Shown: positions 1 through 9,121, numbered from the stretch's first letter. The stretch is 64,000 nt of DNA from Afipia sp. OHSU_II-C1 (GCF_000497575.1 NZ_APJI01000015.1:207610-271609), one strand, 5' to 3'. The notes: generated from the letters alone by a model not told the origin. Made by a program: numbers and translations.

Positions 1-423
1 CGCATCATGGTCGGTATCGGTTTCTTGATGCTGAGCATCGGCCTGTTCAGCCTGTGGGCACGCTGGCGCGGCGTTCTGTATGACTCGAAGCTGCTACATT
101 CGTTCGCGCTGGCAATGGGACCTGCGGGCTTTATCGCCGTTCTTGCCGGCTGGGTGACGACGGAAGCAGGTCGTCAGCCATTCACGGTTTACGGCCTGTT
201 GCGCACGGTGGATTCGGCTTCCCCGCTGGACGCGCCGGCGGTTGCGACCTCGCTGCTCGCCTTCATTGTCGTGTACTTCATCGTCTTCGGCATGGGCGTA
301 TTCTATATTCTGCGACTGATGCATGAACCGCCGCATCATGGCGAAGAAGGTCCCCGCGCGGACGCGCCCGCACGCGCGGCGGGCATCACGCCCGCGCAGG
401 CCGCTCACGCAGGACAGGGGTGA
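1..423 (+). CDS. cydA: Cytochrome bd-type quinol oxidase subunit I (CydA/CioA), 3' end only
   Basis: The gene is cut by the window edge; only the last 140 residues are visible. They contain the motif GWVTTEAGRQPF followed by VYGLLRT, a signature of the C-terminal part of CydA, flanked by hydrophobic membrane segments. CydA carries the hemes and oxidises quinol while reducing oxygen to water at the cytoplasmic membrane. The tail after the last membrane segment is Ala/Pro/His rich. The stop TGA (421-423) overlaps the GTG at 420 of the next gene, so the two subunits are translationally coupled. The Q-loop lies outside the window, so a classical bd and a cyanide-insensitive (Cio) enzyme cannot be told apart from this fragment. 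Confidence 0.93.
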   Translation, partial: RIMVGIGFLMLSIGLFSLWARWRGVLYDSKLLHSFALAMGPAGFIAVLAGWVTTEAGRQPFTVYGLLRTVDSASPLDAPAVATSLLAFIVVYFIVFGMGVFYILRLMHEPPHHGEEGPRADAPARAAGITPAQAAHAGQG

Positions 424-1442
424 ACGTCATGGCCGGATTCACGTTCGACATCGCAACACTCTGGGCCTTCATCATCGCCTTTGCCGTCTTCATGTACATC
501 GTGATGGACGGCTTCGATCTCGGCCTCGGCATGCTGTTTCCCTTCTTTCCGAAAAAGGAGGACCGCAATGTCATCATGAATACGGTCGCTCCGGTGTGGG
601 ATGGCAACGAGACCTGGCTGGTGCTCGGCGGCGGTGGCCTGATGGCGGCGTTCCCACTGGCTTACGCAATCCTGATGCCGGCGCTCTATACGCCGATCAT
701 CGCCATGCTGATTGGCCTGGTGTTTCGCGGTGTCGCCTTTGAATTCCGCTGGCGGACCAAGAGCGAGCGCAACCGCTGGGATATCGCCTTCGCGGGCGGC
801 TCGCTGGTCGCGGCGATGGCGCAAGGCATCGCGCTCGGCGCGATCCTGCAAGGCGTCCATGTCGAAGGGCGTCATTACGCAGGCGGCTGGTGGGATTGGC
901 TGACGCCCTTCAGCATTTTGACAGGCTGTGCGGTCGTCGCCGGTTATGGCCTTCTCGGCGCGACGTGGCTGCTTATGAAAACCGCGGGTGAACTGCGCGA
1001 CCATGCCTATCGCCTGAGCCGGATTCTGCTGCTCGCGACGATCATCGCCATCGTCGCCGTCAGCGCGGCGACGCCGTTCCTTCAGGCGGAGTACTGGCGG
1101 CGCTGGTTCGAATGGCCGAACATCATCTTCGCGGCACCGATTCCGATTGCGGTGGCGGCGATCACGCTGTTGCTGCTGAAGAGTCTCGCTAACAGGCAAG
1201 ACTACCGGCCGTTTATTCTCTCACTGGTCCTGTTCGGCATCACCTATGCTGGCCTCGGTGTCAGCATGTATCCCTATATCGTGCCGCAGAACGTCACCAT
1301 CTGGCAGGCGGCGGCGCCCGCCAACAGTCTCAACTTCATGATCTACGGCATCGCGATCCTCGTGCCGACCATTCTTGCCTACACCGCGTGGGCGTACTGG
1401 GTGTTCCGCGGCAAGGTGCACGCCGACAGCGGTTATCATTAA
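420..1442 (+). CDS. cydB: Cytochrome bd-type quinol oxidase subunit II (CydB/CioB)
   Basis: The 340-residue membrane protein has the CydB N-terminal signature (YIVMDGFDLGLGML, then APVWDGNETWLVLGGG) and about eight or nine hydrophobic helices. It pairs with CydA in a quinol oxidase that does not pump protons but has high oxygen affinity. A GTG start at 420 overlaps the upstream stop; an in-frame ATG at 429 is an alternative start and changes the protein by three residues. Length is slightly below the E. coli subunit, as is common in the Cio branch. The DUF2474 gene follows within 10 bases, a neighbourhood typical of CioAB-type operons. Confidence 0.95.
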   Translation: MNVMAGFTFDIATLWAFIIAFAVFMYIVMDGFDLGLGMLFPFFPKKEDRNVIMNTVAPVWDGNETWLVLGGGGLMAAFPLAYAILMPALYTPIIAMLIGLVFRGVAFEFRWRTKSERNRWDIAFAGGSLVAAMAQGIALGAILQGVHVEGRHYAGGWWDWLTPFSILTGCAVVAGYGLLGATWLLMKTAGELRDHAYRLSRILLLATIIAIVAVSAATPFLQAEYWRRWFEWPNIIFAAPIPIAVAAITLLLLKSLANRQDYRPFILSLVLFGITYAGLGVSMYPYIVPQNVTIWQAAAPANSLNFMIYGIAILVPTILAYTAWAYWVFRGKVHADSGYH

Positions 1443-1449
1443 GGTGAGC

Positions 1450-1581
1450 ATGACCTCGCCGCCCGAACAGCCTCGCCCCCTGGCGCAGCGTCTGCTGTGG
1501 TTCGCGGCGCTGTGGCTGCTGGGTACCGGCACTGTCGCCGCGTTTGCGTATGTCTTGCGGCTCTGGATTGCTCCGCACTGA
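1450..1581 (+). CDS. DUF2474-family small membrane protein, CydX-like accessory subunit
   Basis: A 43-residue protein with one membrane helix (about residues 16-38, rich in Leu, Ala and Trp) preceded by a short Pro/Arg-rich cytoplasmic segment. Small single-helix proteins directly after cydB (CydX/YbgT in enterics, DUF2474 in other proteobacteria) stabilise the bd oxidase complex. The ATG at 1450 lies just behind an AAGGTG Shine-Dalgarno-like stretch; an in-frame GTG at 1444 is possible but overlaps it. The gene is co-directional with cydB, 7 bases downstream, so it should be on the same mRNA. Family assignment rests on position, size and hydrophobicity. Confidence 0.8.
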   Translation: MTSPPEQPRPLAQRLLWFAALWLLGTGTVAAFAYVLRLWIAPH

Positions 1582-1722
1582 TCGCTGACGATCGCCGATT
1601 TTCAGATATATTTTAAGGATTTACGACGCATGGTCGCCCGCCTTCGAGCGCGTGTCACTTGCCAGCCGGGCTCGGCTCAGGTTTGATGAGCGCGGGGCAC
1701 GAATTAACGCGGGATTCTCGAC

Positions 1723-2316
1723 ATGAACATCATCCGCTCTCTCGCTCTGGCAGCGGTCGCCGCCAGCCTGTTGTTCGCGGCGCCTCACGCCTTCGCGCAG
1801 GGCCGCGAAATGAACATCGGTGACCAGCCGGGATACATTCCCGATGACGAAGAGCTCGCGCCGGAGTTCAAGCGTACCGCTGTGCTCTATCGGACCACCG
1901 AAGCGCCGGGCACTATCATCATCAGCACATCCGAGCGCTTTCTTTATCTGATTCAGGGCAACGGCCGCGCACTTCGCTACGGCATCGGCGTTGGCCGCGA
2001 AGGATTTCAGTGGCAGGGATTGCAAAAGATCTCCCGCAAGCAGGAATGGCCGGACTGGACGCCGCCACCGGAAATGATCGCACGCCAGCCTTACCTGCCG
2101 CGCTTCATGGCAGGCGGACCGGGCAATCCGATGGGTGCACGCGCGCTTTACCTTGGCGCCACGGTGTATCGCATTCACGGCACCAACCAGCCGCAGACCA
2201 TCGGCAGCGCCGTGTCTTCGGGATGCTTCCGTCTTGTCAATGCCGACGTCACCGATCTGTTTGAACGCGTTCCTGTCGGCACCAAGGTCATCATTCGCCA
2301 GCGTCCCGAAATCTGA
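1723..2316 (+). CDS. Secreted L,D-transpeptidase (YkuD domain)
   Basis: A 197-residue protein with a clear Sec signal peptide (hydrophobic residues 5-20, cleavage near AFA-Q). The catalytic YkuD motif is present as HGTNQP followed by SSGCFRL near residues 153-173, giving the active Cys and His. Enzymes of this family make 3-3 peptidoglycan cross-links or attach proteins to peptidoglycan in the periplasm. The fold covers almost the whole mature protein, with no LysM or other binding domain. It stands alone between the bd operon and an amino-acid binding protein. Several paralogues are usual in rhizobial genomes, so the exact role cannot be assigned. Confidence 0.9.
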   Translation: MNIIRSLALAAVAASLLFAAPHAFAQGREMNIGDQPGYIPDDEELAPEFKRTAVLYRTTEAPGTIIISTSERFLYLIQGNGRALRYGIGVGREGFQWQGLQKISRKQEWPDWTPPPEMIARQPYLPRFMAGGPGNPMGARALYLGATVYRIHGTNQPQTIGSAVSSGCFRLVNADVTDLFERVPVGTKVIIRQRPEI

Positions 2317-2372
2317 TCTCCCAATAACGCCCTATCCCTTTTTGCACGCATACTTGGAAGCGAGATTCATTC

Positions 2373-3422
2373 ATGGCCCTTTTTCCCCGTACTTTTGCCT
2401 CGGGTCTTACGCTCGGAGCAGTCCTCGCGGTTGCCGTTGCTGCCGCCGCGATCGCCTACGAGCGATACGATACGCGGACACTGAAGCGGACCGTGAAACG
2501 CGACGCCGTGCTGTGCGGTGTGAACACTGGACTGCCGGGTTTCTCCATTCCTGACGACAAGGGCAACTGGTCCGGCTTCGACGTCGATATCTGCCGCGCC
2601 GTCGCCGCCGCGATCTTCAACGATCCGAACAAGGTGAAGTTCGTTCCGCTTGACGCCAGCGAACGCTTCAAGGAATTGCGCAATCGCAAGGTCGACATCC
2701 TGTCGCGCAATTCCACCTGGAGCATGTCGCGCGAAACCGAATACGGCCTGAACTTCGCAGCCGTCGCCTATTATGACGGCGAAGGCTTCATGGTGCGCCA
2801 GTCACGCAACATTACGTCGGGTCTCGAACTCGACGGCAGCAAGGTGTGCGTGCAGACCGGCACCACGACGCAGCTCAATCTTGCCGACTACTTCCGCGCC
2901 AACAACATCAAGTATCAGGAGCTGAATTTTCCGAATCTCGATGAGGTTCTCAAGGCGTATGATTCCGGACAATGCGACGTGCTGACCACCGACGTGTCGC
3001 AGCTCTATGCGCTGCGGCTGCGCCTGACCAAGCCAGCCGAACACGCCATCCTGCCGGACGTGATCTCCAAGGAGCCGCTGGCCCCGGTGGTCCGCCAGCG
3101 TGACGACGAGTGGCTGCTGATCGTGAAGTGGACGATCTACGCCATGCTGAACGCCGAAGAACTCGGCGTCACGTCCAAGAACATCGACGACGCACTGAAG
3201 TCGAAGAAGCCCGACGTCATGCGTCTGCTCGGCACCGAAGGCGCTTACGGCGAGGAAATGGATCTCACGAAGGACTGGGCCGCGCGCATCATCCGCCACG
3301 TCGGCAACTACGGCGAGGTCTACGACCGCAACGTCGGCGAGGGATCGAAACTCAAGATTCCGCGCGGCCTCAACCAGTTGTGGAGCGCCGGCGGCATCCA
3401 GTACGCGCCGCCGATCCGGTAA
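2373..3422 (+). CDS. Polar amino acid ABC transporter substrate-binding protein (AapJ-like), orphan
   Basis: A 349-residue periplasmic binding protein with an N-terminal hydrophobic segment (residues 10-27) and the family-3 binding-protein fold: LCGVNTGLPGFS opens the first lobe, FDVDICRAVAAA follows, and the signature KVCVQTGTTT lies in the second half. It resembles AapJ, the general L-amino acid binding protein of rhizobia. The usual permease (AapQM) and ATPase (AapP) genes are not adjacent, so it either feeds a transporter encoded elsewhere or has another periplasmic role. A strong terminator follows the stop codon, so it is a single-gene unit. Confidence 0.88.
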   Translation: MALFPRTFASGLTLGAVLAVAVAAAAIAYERYDTRTLKRTVKRDAVLCGVNTGLPGFSIPDDKGNWSGFDVDICRAVAAAIFNDPNKVKFVPLDASERFKELRNRKVDILSRNSTWSMSRETEYGLNFAAVAYYDGEGFMVRQSRNITSGLELDGSKVCVQTGTTTQLNLADYFRANNIKYQELNFPNLDEVLKAYDSGQCDVLTTDVSQLYALRLRLTKPAEHAILPDVISKEPLAPVVRQRDDEWLLIVKWTIYAMLNAEELGVTSKNIDDALKSKKPDVMRLLGTEGAYGEEMDLTKDWAARIIRHVGNYGEVYDRNVGEGSKLKIPRGLNQLWSAGGIQYAPPIR

Positions 3423-3450
3423 TGCGTCTCTATATTTTATCTGGATTGTG

Positions 3451-3480
3451 ATGGCCGGGATCTTCCCGGCCATTTTCTTT
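3451..3480 (+). terminator. Rho-independent terminator after the amino-acid binding protein gene
   Basis: A perfect 10-bp stem (ATGGCCGGGA / TCCCGGCCAT) with a TCT loop is followed by TTTCTTT. It lies 28 bases after the stop codon at 3422 and before the convergent acyl-CoA dehydrogenase gene. Confidence 0.85.
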
Positions 3481-3491
3481 GAGCGGCCTGC

Positions 3492-4631
3492 TCAGTAACC
3501 CTTCATCCGCGCCAGTTGCTCGGCGTGATAGGCACTGTCGCCGAAAAGCTCCTGACATACACGCGCACGCTTCATGAAGAAGCCGATGTCGAAGGCGTCC
3601 GTCATGCCGACGCCGCCATGCATCTGCACGGCCTCCTGAACGGCCAGCGTCGCGGTTGTCCCGGCTTTCGCCTTGGCGACGGCCACCGCCGCACCCGCAG
3701 CGTCGAAATCGCTGTCCAGCATCTGCGACGCCTTCATTACCGCGGCCTTGGTAATCTCGATCTCGGTGTAGAGATGCGCGGCGCGATGCTGCAGCGCCTG
3801 GAATTCGCCGATCAGCTTGCCGAACTGCTTGCGTTCTTTCAGATACGTCACCGTACGCGCGAAAGCCTCCTCGCTGAGGCCAACCATCTCCGATGCCACG
3901 GCGGCGCGGCCGACGTTGAGAATGCCTTCCAGCAGCACGCCGCCCTGATCGACTTCACCAAGCACACCATCCGCCGTCACCTCGGCATCGTCGAACACAA
4001 TGCGGGCAGCATTGTGCGCATCGACCATCGCGGTGCGCTCGATCTCGATACCCTTGCTCTTGGGATTGACCAGAAACAGCGTCAGCCCTTCCCGGTCGCC
4101 GCTCTCGCCCGCGGTGCGGGCGGCGACAATCAGCAGGTCTGAAACGTGGCCATCGACCACGAGCGCCTTCGCACCCTTGAGTTTGAAGCCATTGCCGGAG
4201 CGCACGGCTTTCATGGCCACCTTGGAAGGACGATGCTTGGCGCCCTCGTCCACGGCAAGCGACGCGATCAGATCGCCCTTAGCGATCCTGGGGAGATATT
4301 CGGATTTCTGCGCACCGTTGCCGCCGCGCGTCAACGCTGCCGCAGCGACGACACCGGTCGACAGAAACGGCGACGGCATCAGCGTGTGGCCAATTTCCTC
4401 CATCACCACACCAGCCTCGACATAGCCGAGTCCGCTGCCGCCGAACTCTTCCGGCACCAGCAGGCCTGCAAAACCTATTTCGGCGAATGTCTTCCAGAGA
4501 TCGCGCGAAAATCCGGTTGCATCCTTGTCATCGCGCAACTTGCGCAGATGCGCCACGGGCGCCTTGTCGCTGATGAGGCCGCGCGCGCTGTCGCGCAGCA
4601 TTGACTGTTCTTCGTTGAGGACGAGAGCCAT
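3492..4631 (-). CDS. Acyl-CoA dehydrogenase, small-type subunit (PimD-like)
   Basis: A 379-residue FAD-dependent acyl-CoA dehydrogenase. The N-terminal helical domain contains FAGLLVPEEFGGSGLGYVE, the middle domain is a beta barrel, and the C-terminal domain contains RKQFGKLIGEFQALQHRAA and QMHGGVGMTDAFDIG. The C-terminus is short (ends ARMKGY). It follows a second acyl-CoA dehydrogenase of 394 residues on the same strand. The two lengths and the pairing resemble PimD and PimC of the pimeloyl-CoA pathway of Rhodopseudomonas palustris, which are thought to work together. The ligase, thiolase and hydratase of that pathway are not here, so the substrate is undetermined. A REP-like palindrome separates the two genes. 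Confidence 0.88.
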   Translation of the reverse strand: MALVLNEEQSMLRDSARGLISDKAPVAHLRKLRDDKDATGFSRDLWKTFAEIGFAGLLVPEEFGGSGLGYVEAGVVMEEIGHTLMPSPFLSTGVVAAAALTRGGNGAQKSEYLPRIAKGDLIASLAVDEGAKHRPSKVAMKAVRSGNGFKLKGAKALVVDGHVSDLLIVAARTAGESGDREGLTLFLVNPKSKGIEIERTAMVDAHNAARIVFDDAEVTADGVLGEVDQGGVLLEGILNVGRAAVASEMVGLSEEAFARTVTYLKERKQFGKLIGEFQALQHRAAHLYTEIEITKAAVMKASQMLDSDFDAAGAAVAVAKAKAGTTATLAVQEAVQMHGGVGMTDAFDIGFFMKRARVCQELFGDSAYHAEQLARMKGY

Positions 4632-4671
4632 AGGTGTTCCAATCGATATAGATAAACCTGAGTTAGTAGAC

Positions 4672-4750
4672 TGTCATTGCGAGGAGCGAAGCGACGAAGC
4701 AATCCAGCTTTACTCAAGGATGGATTGCTTCGCTTCGCTCGCAATGACGA
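4672..4750. repeat. REP-like palindromic element, copy 1
   Basis: An imperfect inverted repeat: the left arm begins GTCATTGCGAG and ends AAGCAATCCA, and the right arm is its near reverse complement (TGGATTGCTTCGCTTCGCTC then GCAATGAC). A second member of the same family is at 63513-63598. It lies between two co-directional acyl-CoA dehydrogenase genes and could form a large hairpin in the mRNA. Confidence 0.85.
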
Positions 4751-4756
4751 AGTGTT

Positions 4757-5941
4757 TTACGCGCCGGGCAGATCGAGGATGCGCTTGGCGACGATGCCGA
4801 GCATCACCTCGCTGGTGCCGCCCTCGATCGAGTTTGCCTTTGTGCGCAGCCACGTCCGCGCCGTCAGTCCTTCGCGAGAACGAGGGCTTTCCCATTCCAG
4901 CGCGTCAATACCGCCAGCCGACATCAGAATCTCGTACCTGCGCTTGTTGAGTTCAGTGCCGTAGTACTTCAGCGCCGACGAATAAGCGGGGTGCCCCTGT
5001 CCTGCTTTCGCAAGATCGACCGCGCGCTCGGCGGCACAGGCCATCGCGGCCTCATCGACATCGAAGGCAGCGATCTGGCCACGCAGCATAGGATCGTCCA
5101 GTTGCCCGCGTTCATCGACGCCGATGGAGTTCGCCGCCACCTGCCCCAGGGGCCGGGCGCCGCGGCGCTCACCCACCTCGCTGATCATGGAACGTTCGTG
5201 CTGGAGCAGATATTTCGCGACGTCCCAGCCGCGATTGACGGTGCCCACCACATGCGACCGCGGCACGCGGACGTTGTCGAAGAAGGTTTCGCAAAACGGC
5301 GACTTGCCCGAGATCAGCAGGATCGGCTTGGTCGAGACGCCCTTCGAGGTCATGTCGAACAGGATGAAGCTGATGCCATCGTGCTTCTTGGCGCTGAAGT
5401 CGGTTCGCACCAGACAGAAAATCCAGTCGGCAAAATTCGCCATCGAGGTCCAGATCTTCTGACCGTTGATGATGTAATCGTCGCCATCGACATCCGCGCG
5501 CGTCTGCAACGATGCGAGGTCGGAGCCCGCGTTTGGCTCCGAATAGCCCTGGCACCACCGGATCAGGCCGGCGGCGATCTTCGGCAGATGCTCGCGCTTC
5601 TGCGCATCGGTACCGTATTTCAGCAGCGCAGGTCCGAGCATCCAGATGCCGAAGCTCGACAGCGGAAGCCGCGCGCCGATCGCCGACATTTCCTGACGCA
5701 GGATTTTCGTTTCCTCTGGATTGAGGCCGCCGCCGCCATACTCCTTGGGCCAGTCCGGCACGGTCCAGCCCTTGTCACGCATCCGTTCGAACCAGAGGCG
5801 CTGCGGCTCTGAGGAGAACGTGGTGTTACGGCCGCCCCAGAACACATCGGCGTCGCCGGTTACGGGCTTGCGCATCTCCGGCGGACAATTGGCCTCCAGC
5901 CAAGCGCGCGTCTCGCTGCGGAATTTTTCCATATCGGCCAT
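4757..5941 (-). CDS. Acyl-CoA dehydrogenase, large-type subunit (PimC-like)
   Basis: A 394-residue acyl-CoA dehydrogenase with the N-terminal helical domain (WPKEYGGGGLNPEETKIL), the FAD-contact region (RWCQGYSEPNAGSDLASLQT; INGQKIWTSMANFADW) and a C-terminal helical domain ending in SIEGGTSEVMLGIVAKRIL. The start ATG is preceded by AGGAAC, a suitable ribosome site. It precedes the 379-residue paralogue, separated by a REP-like element, so the two probably form one transcript and perhaps a heteromeric enzyme acting on a medium-chain or dicarboxylic acyl-CoA. The substrate is inference; the family is clear. Confidence 0.9.
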   Translation of the reverse strand: MADMEKFRSETRAWLEANCPPEMRKPVTGDADVFWGGRNTTFSSEPQRLWFERMRDKGWTVPDWPKEYGGGGLNPEETKILRQEMSAIGARLPLSSFGIWMLGPALLKYGTDAQKREHLPKIAAGLIRWCQGYSEPNAGSDLASLQTRADVDGDDYIINGQKIWTSMANFADWIFCLVRTDFSAKKHDGISFILFDMTSKGVSTKPILLISGKSPFCETFFDNVRVPRSHVVGTVNRGWDVAKYLLQHERSMISEVGERRGARPLGQVAANSIGVDERGQLDDPMLRGQIAAFDVDEAAMACAAERAVDLAKAGQGHPAYSSALKYYGTELNKRRYEILMSAGGIDALEWESPRSREGLTARTWLRTKANSIEGGTSEVMLGIVAKRILDLPGA

Positions 5942-6137
5942 TCGATCGTTCCTCGGGCTGATGGGCCGCGGCGCAATGGGCGCGGCTTTGTTTATTTTCC
6001 GGGCCGGACTCTACTGTCCGCTTGGCGGATTTCAATATCTCGCTGGCGCGAAAGCTTCACTCGGTACGATATGGTAGCCATGCACGACAGCCCAGCCCAT
6101 ACCTCGGCACTGCCGCGTTTAAAACAGAGGAGCCGCC

Positions 6138-6686
6138 ATGCGCCTGAAGACGCTTTCGCCTAGCGAAATGAGCGACGATCAGAAAAGCATCTTTGAAGAA
6201 TCGGTTTCAGGCAAACGCGGCACCGTCACGCCACCGCTGCGCGCATGGATTTACGCGCCTGAAGTCGCGCGACACGCCAGCCGGCTCGGCGCGTCCCTGC
6301 GTTACGACACCACACTCGGTCCGCGTCTGTCCGAGTTGGCCATCCTCGTGACCGCACGGCACTGGAACGCGCAGTACGAATGGTATGCGCACAAGAAGAT
6401 GGCGCTCGCGGCGGGACTCGATCCGAATATCATCGCCGCCATCAATCATCGTCACGTTCCCGATTTCAACGACCGGAAAGCACAGCTTGTCTACGAATTC
6501 AGCGAATCGCTGCACGAAAATCACAACGTGCCAAAGCTGCTTTACAAGGAAGCCGTCGAGATGCTCGGCGAAACCGGCGTGGTCGAACTGGTCGGCCTCC
6601 TCGGCTACTACGCGCTGGTGTCGATGACGCTCAACACCTTTGAGGTCGAATTGCCCGAGGGCGAGACCTCCGATCTTGTACCATGA
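6138..6686 (+). CDS. Carboxymuconolactone decarboxylase (CMD) family protein
   Basis: A 182-residue all-helical protein. The CMD core is seen around ELAILVTARHWNAQYEWYAH and KKMALAAGLDPNIIAAI, with the conserved Glu and His of the decarboxylase-type branch and no CxxC, so it is not an AhpD-type peroxidase. Proteins of this type accompany catabolic operons of aromatic or alicyclic acids. GAGGAG stands 8 bases before the ATG. The downstream VOC-fold gene starts 57 bases later on the same strand and is probably co-transcribed. The substrate cannot be inferred from sequence. Confidence 0.82.
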   Translation: MRLKTLSPSEMSDDQKSIFEESVSGKRGTVTPPLRAWIYAPEVARHASRLGASLRYDTTLGPRLSELAILVTARHWNAQYEWYAHKKMALAAGLDPNIIAAINHRHVPDFNDRKAQLVYEFSESLHENHNVPKLLYKEAVEMLGETGVVELVGLLGYYALVSMTLNTFEVELPEGETSDLVP

Positions 6687-6743
6687 GGAAGGCACTCATA
6701 CATCGATGAGAGCAGCGCATCGATACAATCGGAGAGACCTGGT

Positions 6744-7262
6744 ATGTCCGGAGAAACCAAGGCGGTATCAACGTCTTTCAAACCGATTGCGGCGGGTACG
6801 CGGATCGGCCATGTACATCTGAAGGTCGCGGACCTCGACCGCGCGCTCGGCTTTTACCAGGACGTGCTCGGGTTCGAACTGATGCAGCGCTACGGCGATC
6901 AGGCCGCGTTCATTTCCGCGGGCGGCTATCACCACCACATCGGCCTCAACACCTGGCACAGCAAGGGCGGAAGCCCGCCGCCGGAAGGCACCACCGGATT
7001 GTTTCACACCGCGATCCTCTATCCGACACGCGCGGCGCTGGCCGATGCGCTGCACCGGGTGCTGTCCGCCGGAATTACGCTGGACGGCGCGAGCGATCAC
7101 GGCGTCAGCGAGGCGCTTTATCTGCGTGATCCCGACGAGAACGGCGTCGAGCTTTACCGCGACAGGCCCGAGGCCGAGTGGCCGCGCCATCCCGACGGAA
7201 CGCTGGCGATGTTCACGCACCGCCTCGACGTCGAGGCGTTGCTGCGCGAGCGTGAGGGCTGA
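6744..7262 (+). CDS. VOC-family (glyoxalase/dioxygenase fold) metalloprotein
   Basis: A 172-residue protein with the vicinal-oxygen-chelate pattern: GHVHLKVADLDRALGFYQD supplies the first metal-binding His of the paired beta-alpha-beta modules, HHHIGLNTW and FHTAILYP continue the metal site, and YLRDPDENGVELYRDRP gives the Glu near the end. Members include glyoxalase I, catechol 2,3-dioxygenase and resistance proteins. Position after the CMD-family gene favours an enzyme of ring or lactone metabolism rather than resistance, but this is inference. The stop codon directly adjoins the convergent MFS gene with no spacer. Confidence 0.82.
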   Translation: MSGETKAVSTSFKPIAAGTRIGHVHLKVADLDRALGFYQDVLGFELMQRYGDQAAFISAGGYHHHIGLNTWHSKGGSPPPEGTTGLFHTAILYPTRAALADALHRVLSAGITLDGASDHGVSEALYLRDPDENGVELYRDRPEAEWPRHPDGTLAMFTHRLDVEALLREREG

Positions 7263-8525
7263 TCAAATCGTCTTTGGTGTTTTGGTACGAACCAGCACGA
7301 TCGCGGCCGCGATCAGCTGGAGCATCACGCAGGCATAGAACGGCACAGCGTAACTGCCGAATGCATCGCGCAGCAGCCCCACGATTCCCGGACCGAACGC
7401 ATAGGTGAACTGGCAGATCGCCGTCACCAGGCTGACCAGCACGCCGAAAGCGACTGCGCTGAATTCCCGCTGTACGATCATCGACGGCAGCGTGATCATG
7501 TTCCCCACCGAAAAGCCGAACACCGCGCTGGCCACGAAAAGTGCGGCTTCGTTCCGGGTGTTGATCATCACAATTAGCGCGAGCGCCTGACTGACCGCCG
7601 AGGCCGCCGCCGCCTTGCGCTGGTCCATGCGGTCGACAACGAGGCCGAACAGGACCCGCCCGATCACCGCCATCGCGGTCATCAGCGCCACCGCAATGCT
7701 GGCGCGTTCGCGGCCCATGATCGGATCGAGAAACGAAATCTGATGCACGATGAAGCCGACCTGCGCGACCAGCAGCAGCGAGAACGGCACCGTGATGGTC
7801 CAGAACGAGAGACTGCCGAAGGCAGCATGTCGTATCTGCGCGATCGATCGCACGGCCGGCGCAGGCTCGGCGGTAAACACATCTGTCGGCGGCATCGCGC
7901 GTTTCGGCGGCCGGCCCACCCAGATCAGAATCGCCGGTATCGCCAGCAGAAGGATCACCAGCGCCGCACCGATCGACGTTGCAGGGAAGCCGAACTTGCC
8001 GATCGCGCCGACCAGCAGCGGCACGCCGAGCACCCCGCCACAGCTCGCGCCATTCAGGGCCAGGCTGATCGCCATGCCCCGCTTCTTGTCGAACCACAAT
8101 CCCAGCGTGTTGTTGATCGCAGCGAGGCTGGTCCCGGCCCAGCCGAACGCGATCAGCGCATAGGCAACGTATAATTGCCAAGGCGATGTGATCTGCCCGA
8201 CCATCACGGTGCCTGCGGCGATGGTCACAATGCCGCCGATCAGCAGGCGGCGCGGACCCAGTGTACGGATCGCCTCGCTGACGAACACCACCAGAACCGC
8301 GCTGAACAGATAGTAACAGGTGGTCGCCGTCGAAATCAGTGACGCCGGCCACCCATGAAGGCGTTGCAGTTCGGCAAGGTAGACGCCCTGACCGTAAAAG
8401 CCCGCAGCCCAGGCGAATGTCGCGACAAGGAAGCAGACCCCGACGACCGGCCAGCCTTCATAGCGGATCGATGACTCGTCGACGATCTTCCCGTCCGCGG
8501 TGGGACCCGCGTGAGGTGCATTCAT
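7263..8525 (-). CDS. MFS transporter, 12 helices
   Basis: A 420-residue major facilitator with about twelve membrane helices. The first half contains GWPASLISTATTCYYLFSAV, and the intracellular loop has IRTLGPRRLLIGG. The central loop holds a Pro-rich segment (GRPPKRAMPPT). It resembles the monocarboxylate/oxalate-formate branch of MFS by general features only. The stop codon adjoins that of the VOC gene on the other strand. The substrate is unknown; the nearby acyl-CoA, CMD and VOC genes suggest an organic acid. Confidence 0.85.
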   Translation of the reverse strand: MNAPHAGPTADGKIVDESSIRYEGWPVVGVCFLVATFAWAAGFYGQGVYLAELQRLHGWPASLISTATTCYYLFSAVLVVFVSEAIRTLGPRRLLIGGIVTIAAGTVMVGQITSPWQLYVAYALIAFGWAGTSLAAINNTLGLWFDKKRGMAISLALNGASCGGVLGVPLLVGAIGKFGFPATSIGAALVILLLAIPAILIWVGRPPKRAMPPTDVFTAEPAPAVRSIAQIRHAAFGSLSFWTITVPFSLLLVAQVGFIVHQISFLDPIMGRERASIAVALMTAMAVIGRVLFGLVVDRMDQRKAAAASAVSQALALIVMINTRNEAALFVASAVFGFSVGNMITLPSMIVQREFSAVAFGVLVSLVTAICQFTYAFGPGIVGLLRDAFGSYAVPFYACVMLQLIAAAIVLVRTKTPKTI

Positions 8526-8670
8526 AGTCCGGCGTTCCCTGAAGGAGCTTGGCGCTCTTCTTTTCTGCCGATTCCGGCAGCAATTACGCCATCTGTCAGG
8601 ATGCGGATCGCGGCGTCAAGCGAGACATCGTCATCGCCCGCATGAAGCCCCGTCATGTCACGCGTGGGGC

Positions 8671-9027
8671 TTACGCTTTGGCCGCGTTGTAGAAAAACCG
8701 CTCACGGAAAATCCTGTCGCCGCGCCATTCCTGCATGGCGATTTCATCGATATGGAGCGTCCTGCCGTCGAGGCCGACAAGATCGAAGTTCCAGTGGATC
8801 ATGACGTGATCGCCCTCCACCACAGATACCAGCGCCTTGGAGTGGACCTCTTTCATTCGCGCAAGGATGCCGCGCTCATGCGCCACCAGTCCGTCGCGGC
8901 CCACGCGCGGCGGCGCGGTGTTCTCCTGCATGCTGGCATCTTCGGTGTAATAGCGCTCGATGGCGCCGGCGTGATCGCCGCTCTCGACCACTGCAATGAA
9001 TTCGTCAACGCGCGCACGTGTCGGCAT
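8671..9027 (-). CDS. SnoaL/NTF2-like fold protein
   Basis: A 118-residue protein with the NTF2-like cone pattern: VDEFIAVVESGDHAGAIERYY at the N-terminus, then VEGDHVMIHWNFDLVG and IAMQEWRGDRIFRERFFYN. Such proteins are small hydrolases, isomerases or dehydratases, or ligand-binding proteins. I chose the ATG at 9027 because GGGGAA stands 6 bases upstream; a longer frame reaching 9066 has no comparable site. It is a probable monocistronic gene on the minus strand, next to the cupin gene. No specific function can be assigned. Confidence 0.75.
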   Translation of the reverse strand: MPTRARVDEFIAVVESGDHAGAIERYYTEDASMQENTAPPRVGRDGLVAHERGILARMKEVHSKALVSVVEGDHVMIHWNFDLVGLDGRTLHIDEIAMQEWRGDRIFRERFFYNAAKA

Positions 9028-9121
9028 CTGTGTTCCCCGGTTTATCAGCCGGAAACACTTAAGCACGCAATGTACAGAACGCTACGGGACGATATGTTGC
9101 AGTTTTACGGGTGTCAGGAGC

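Noticed and set aside
405..1199. 264-codon minus-strand frame opposite cydB
   Set aside because: It is rich in Arg, His and Asp with no family pattern, and cydB on the other strand is certain.
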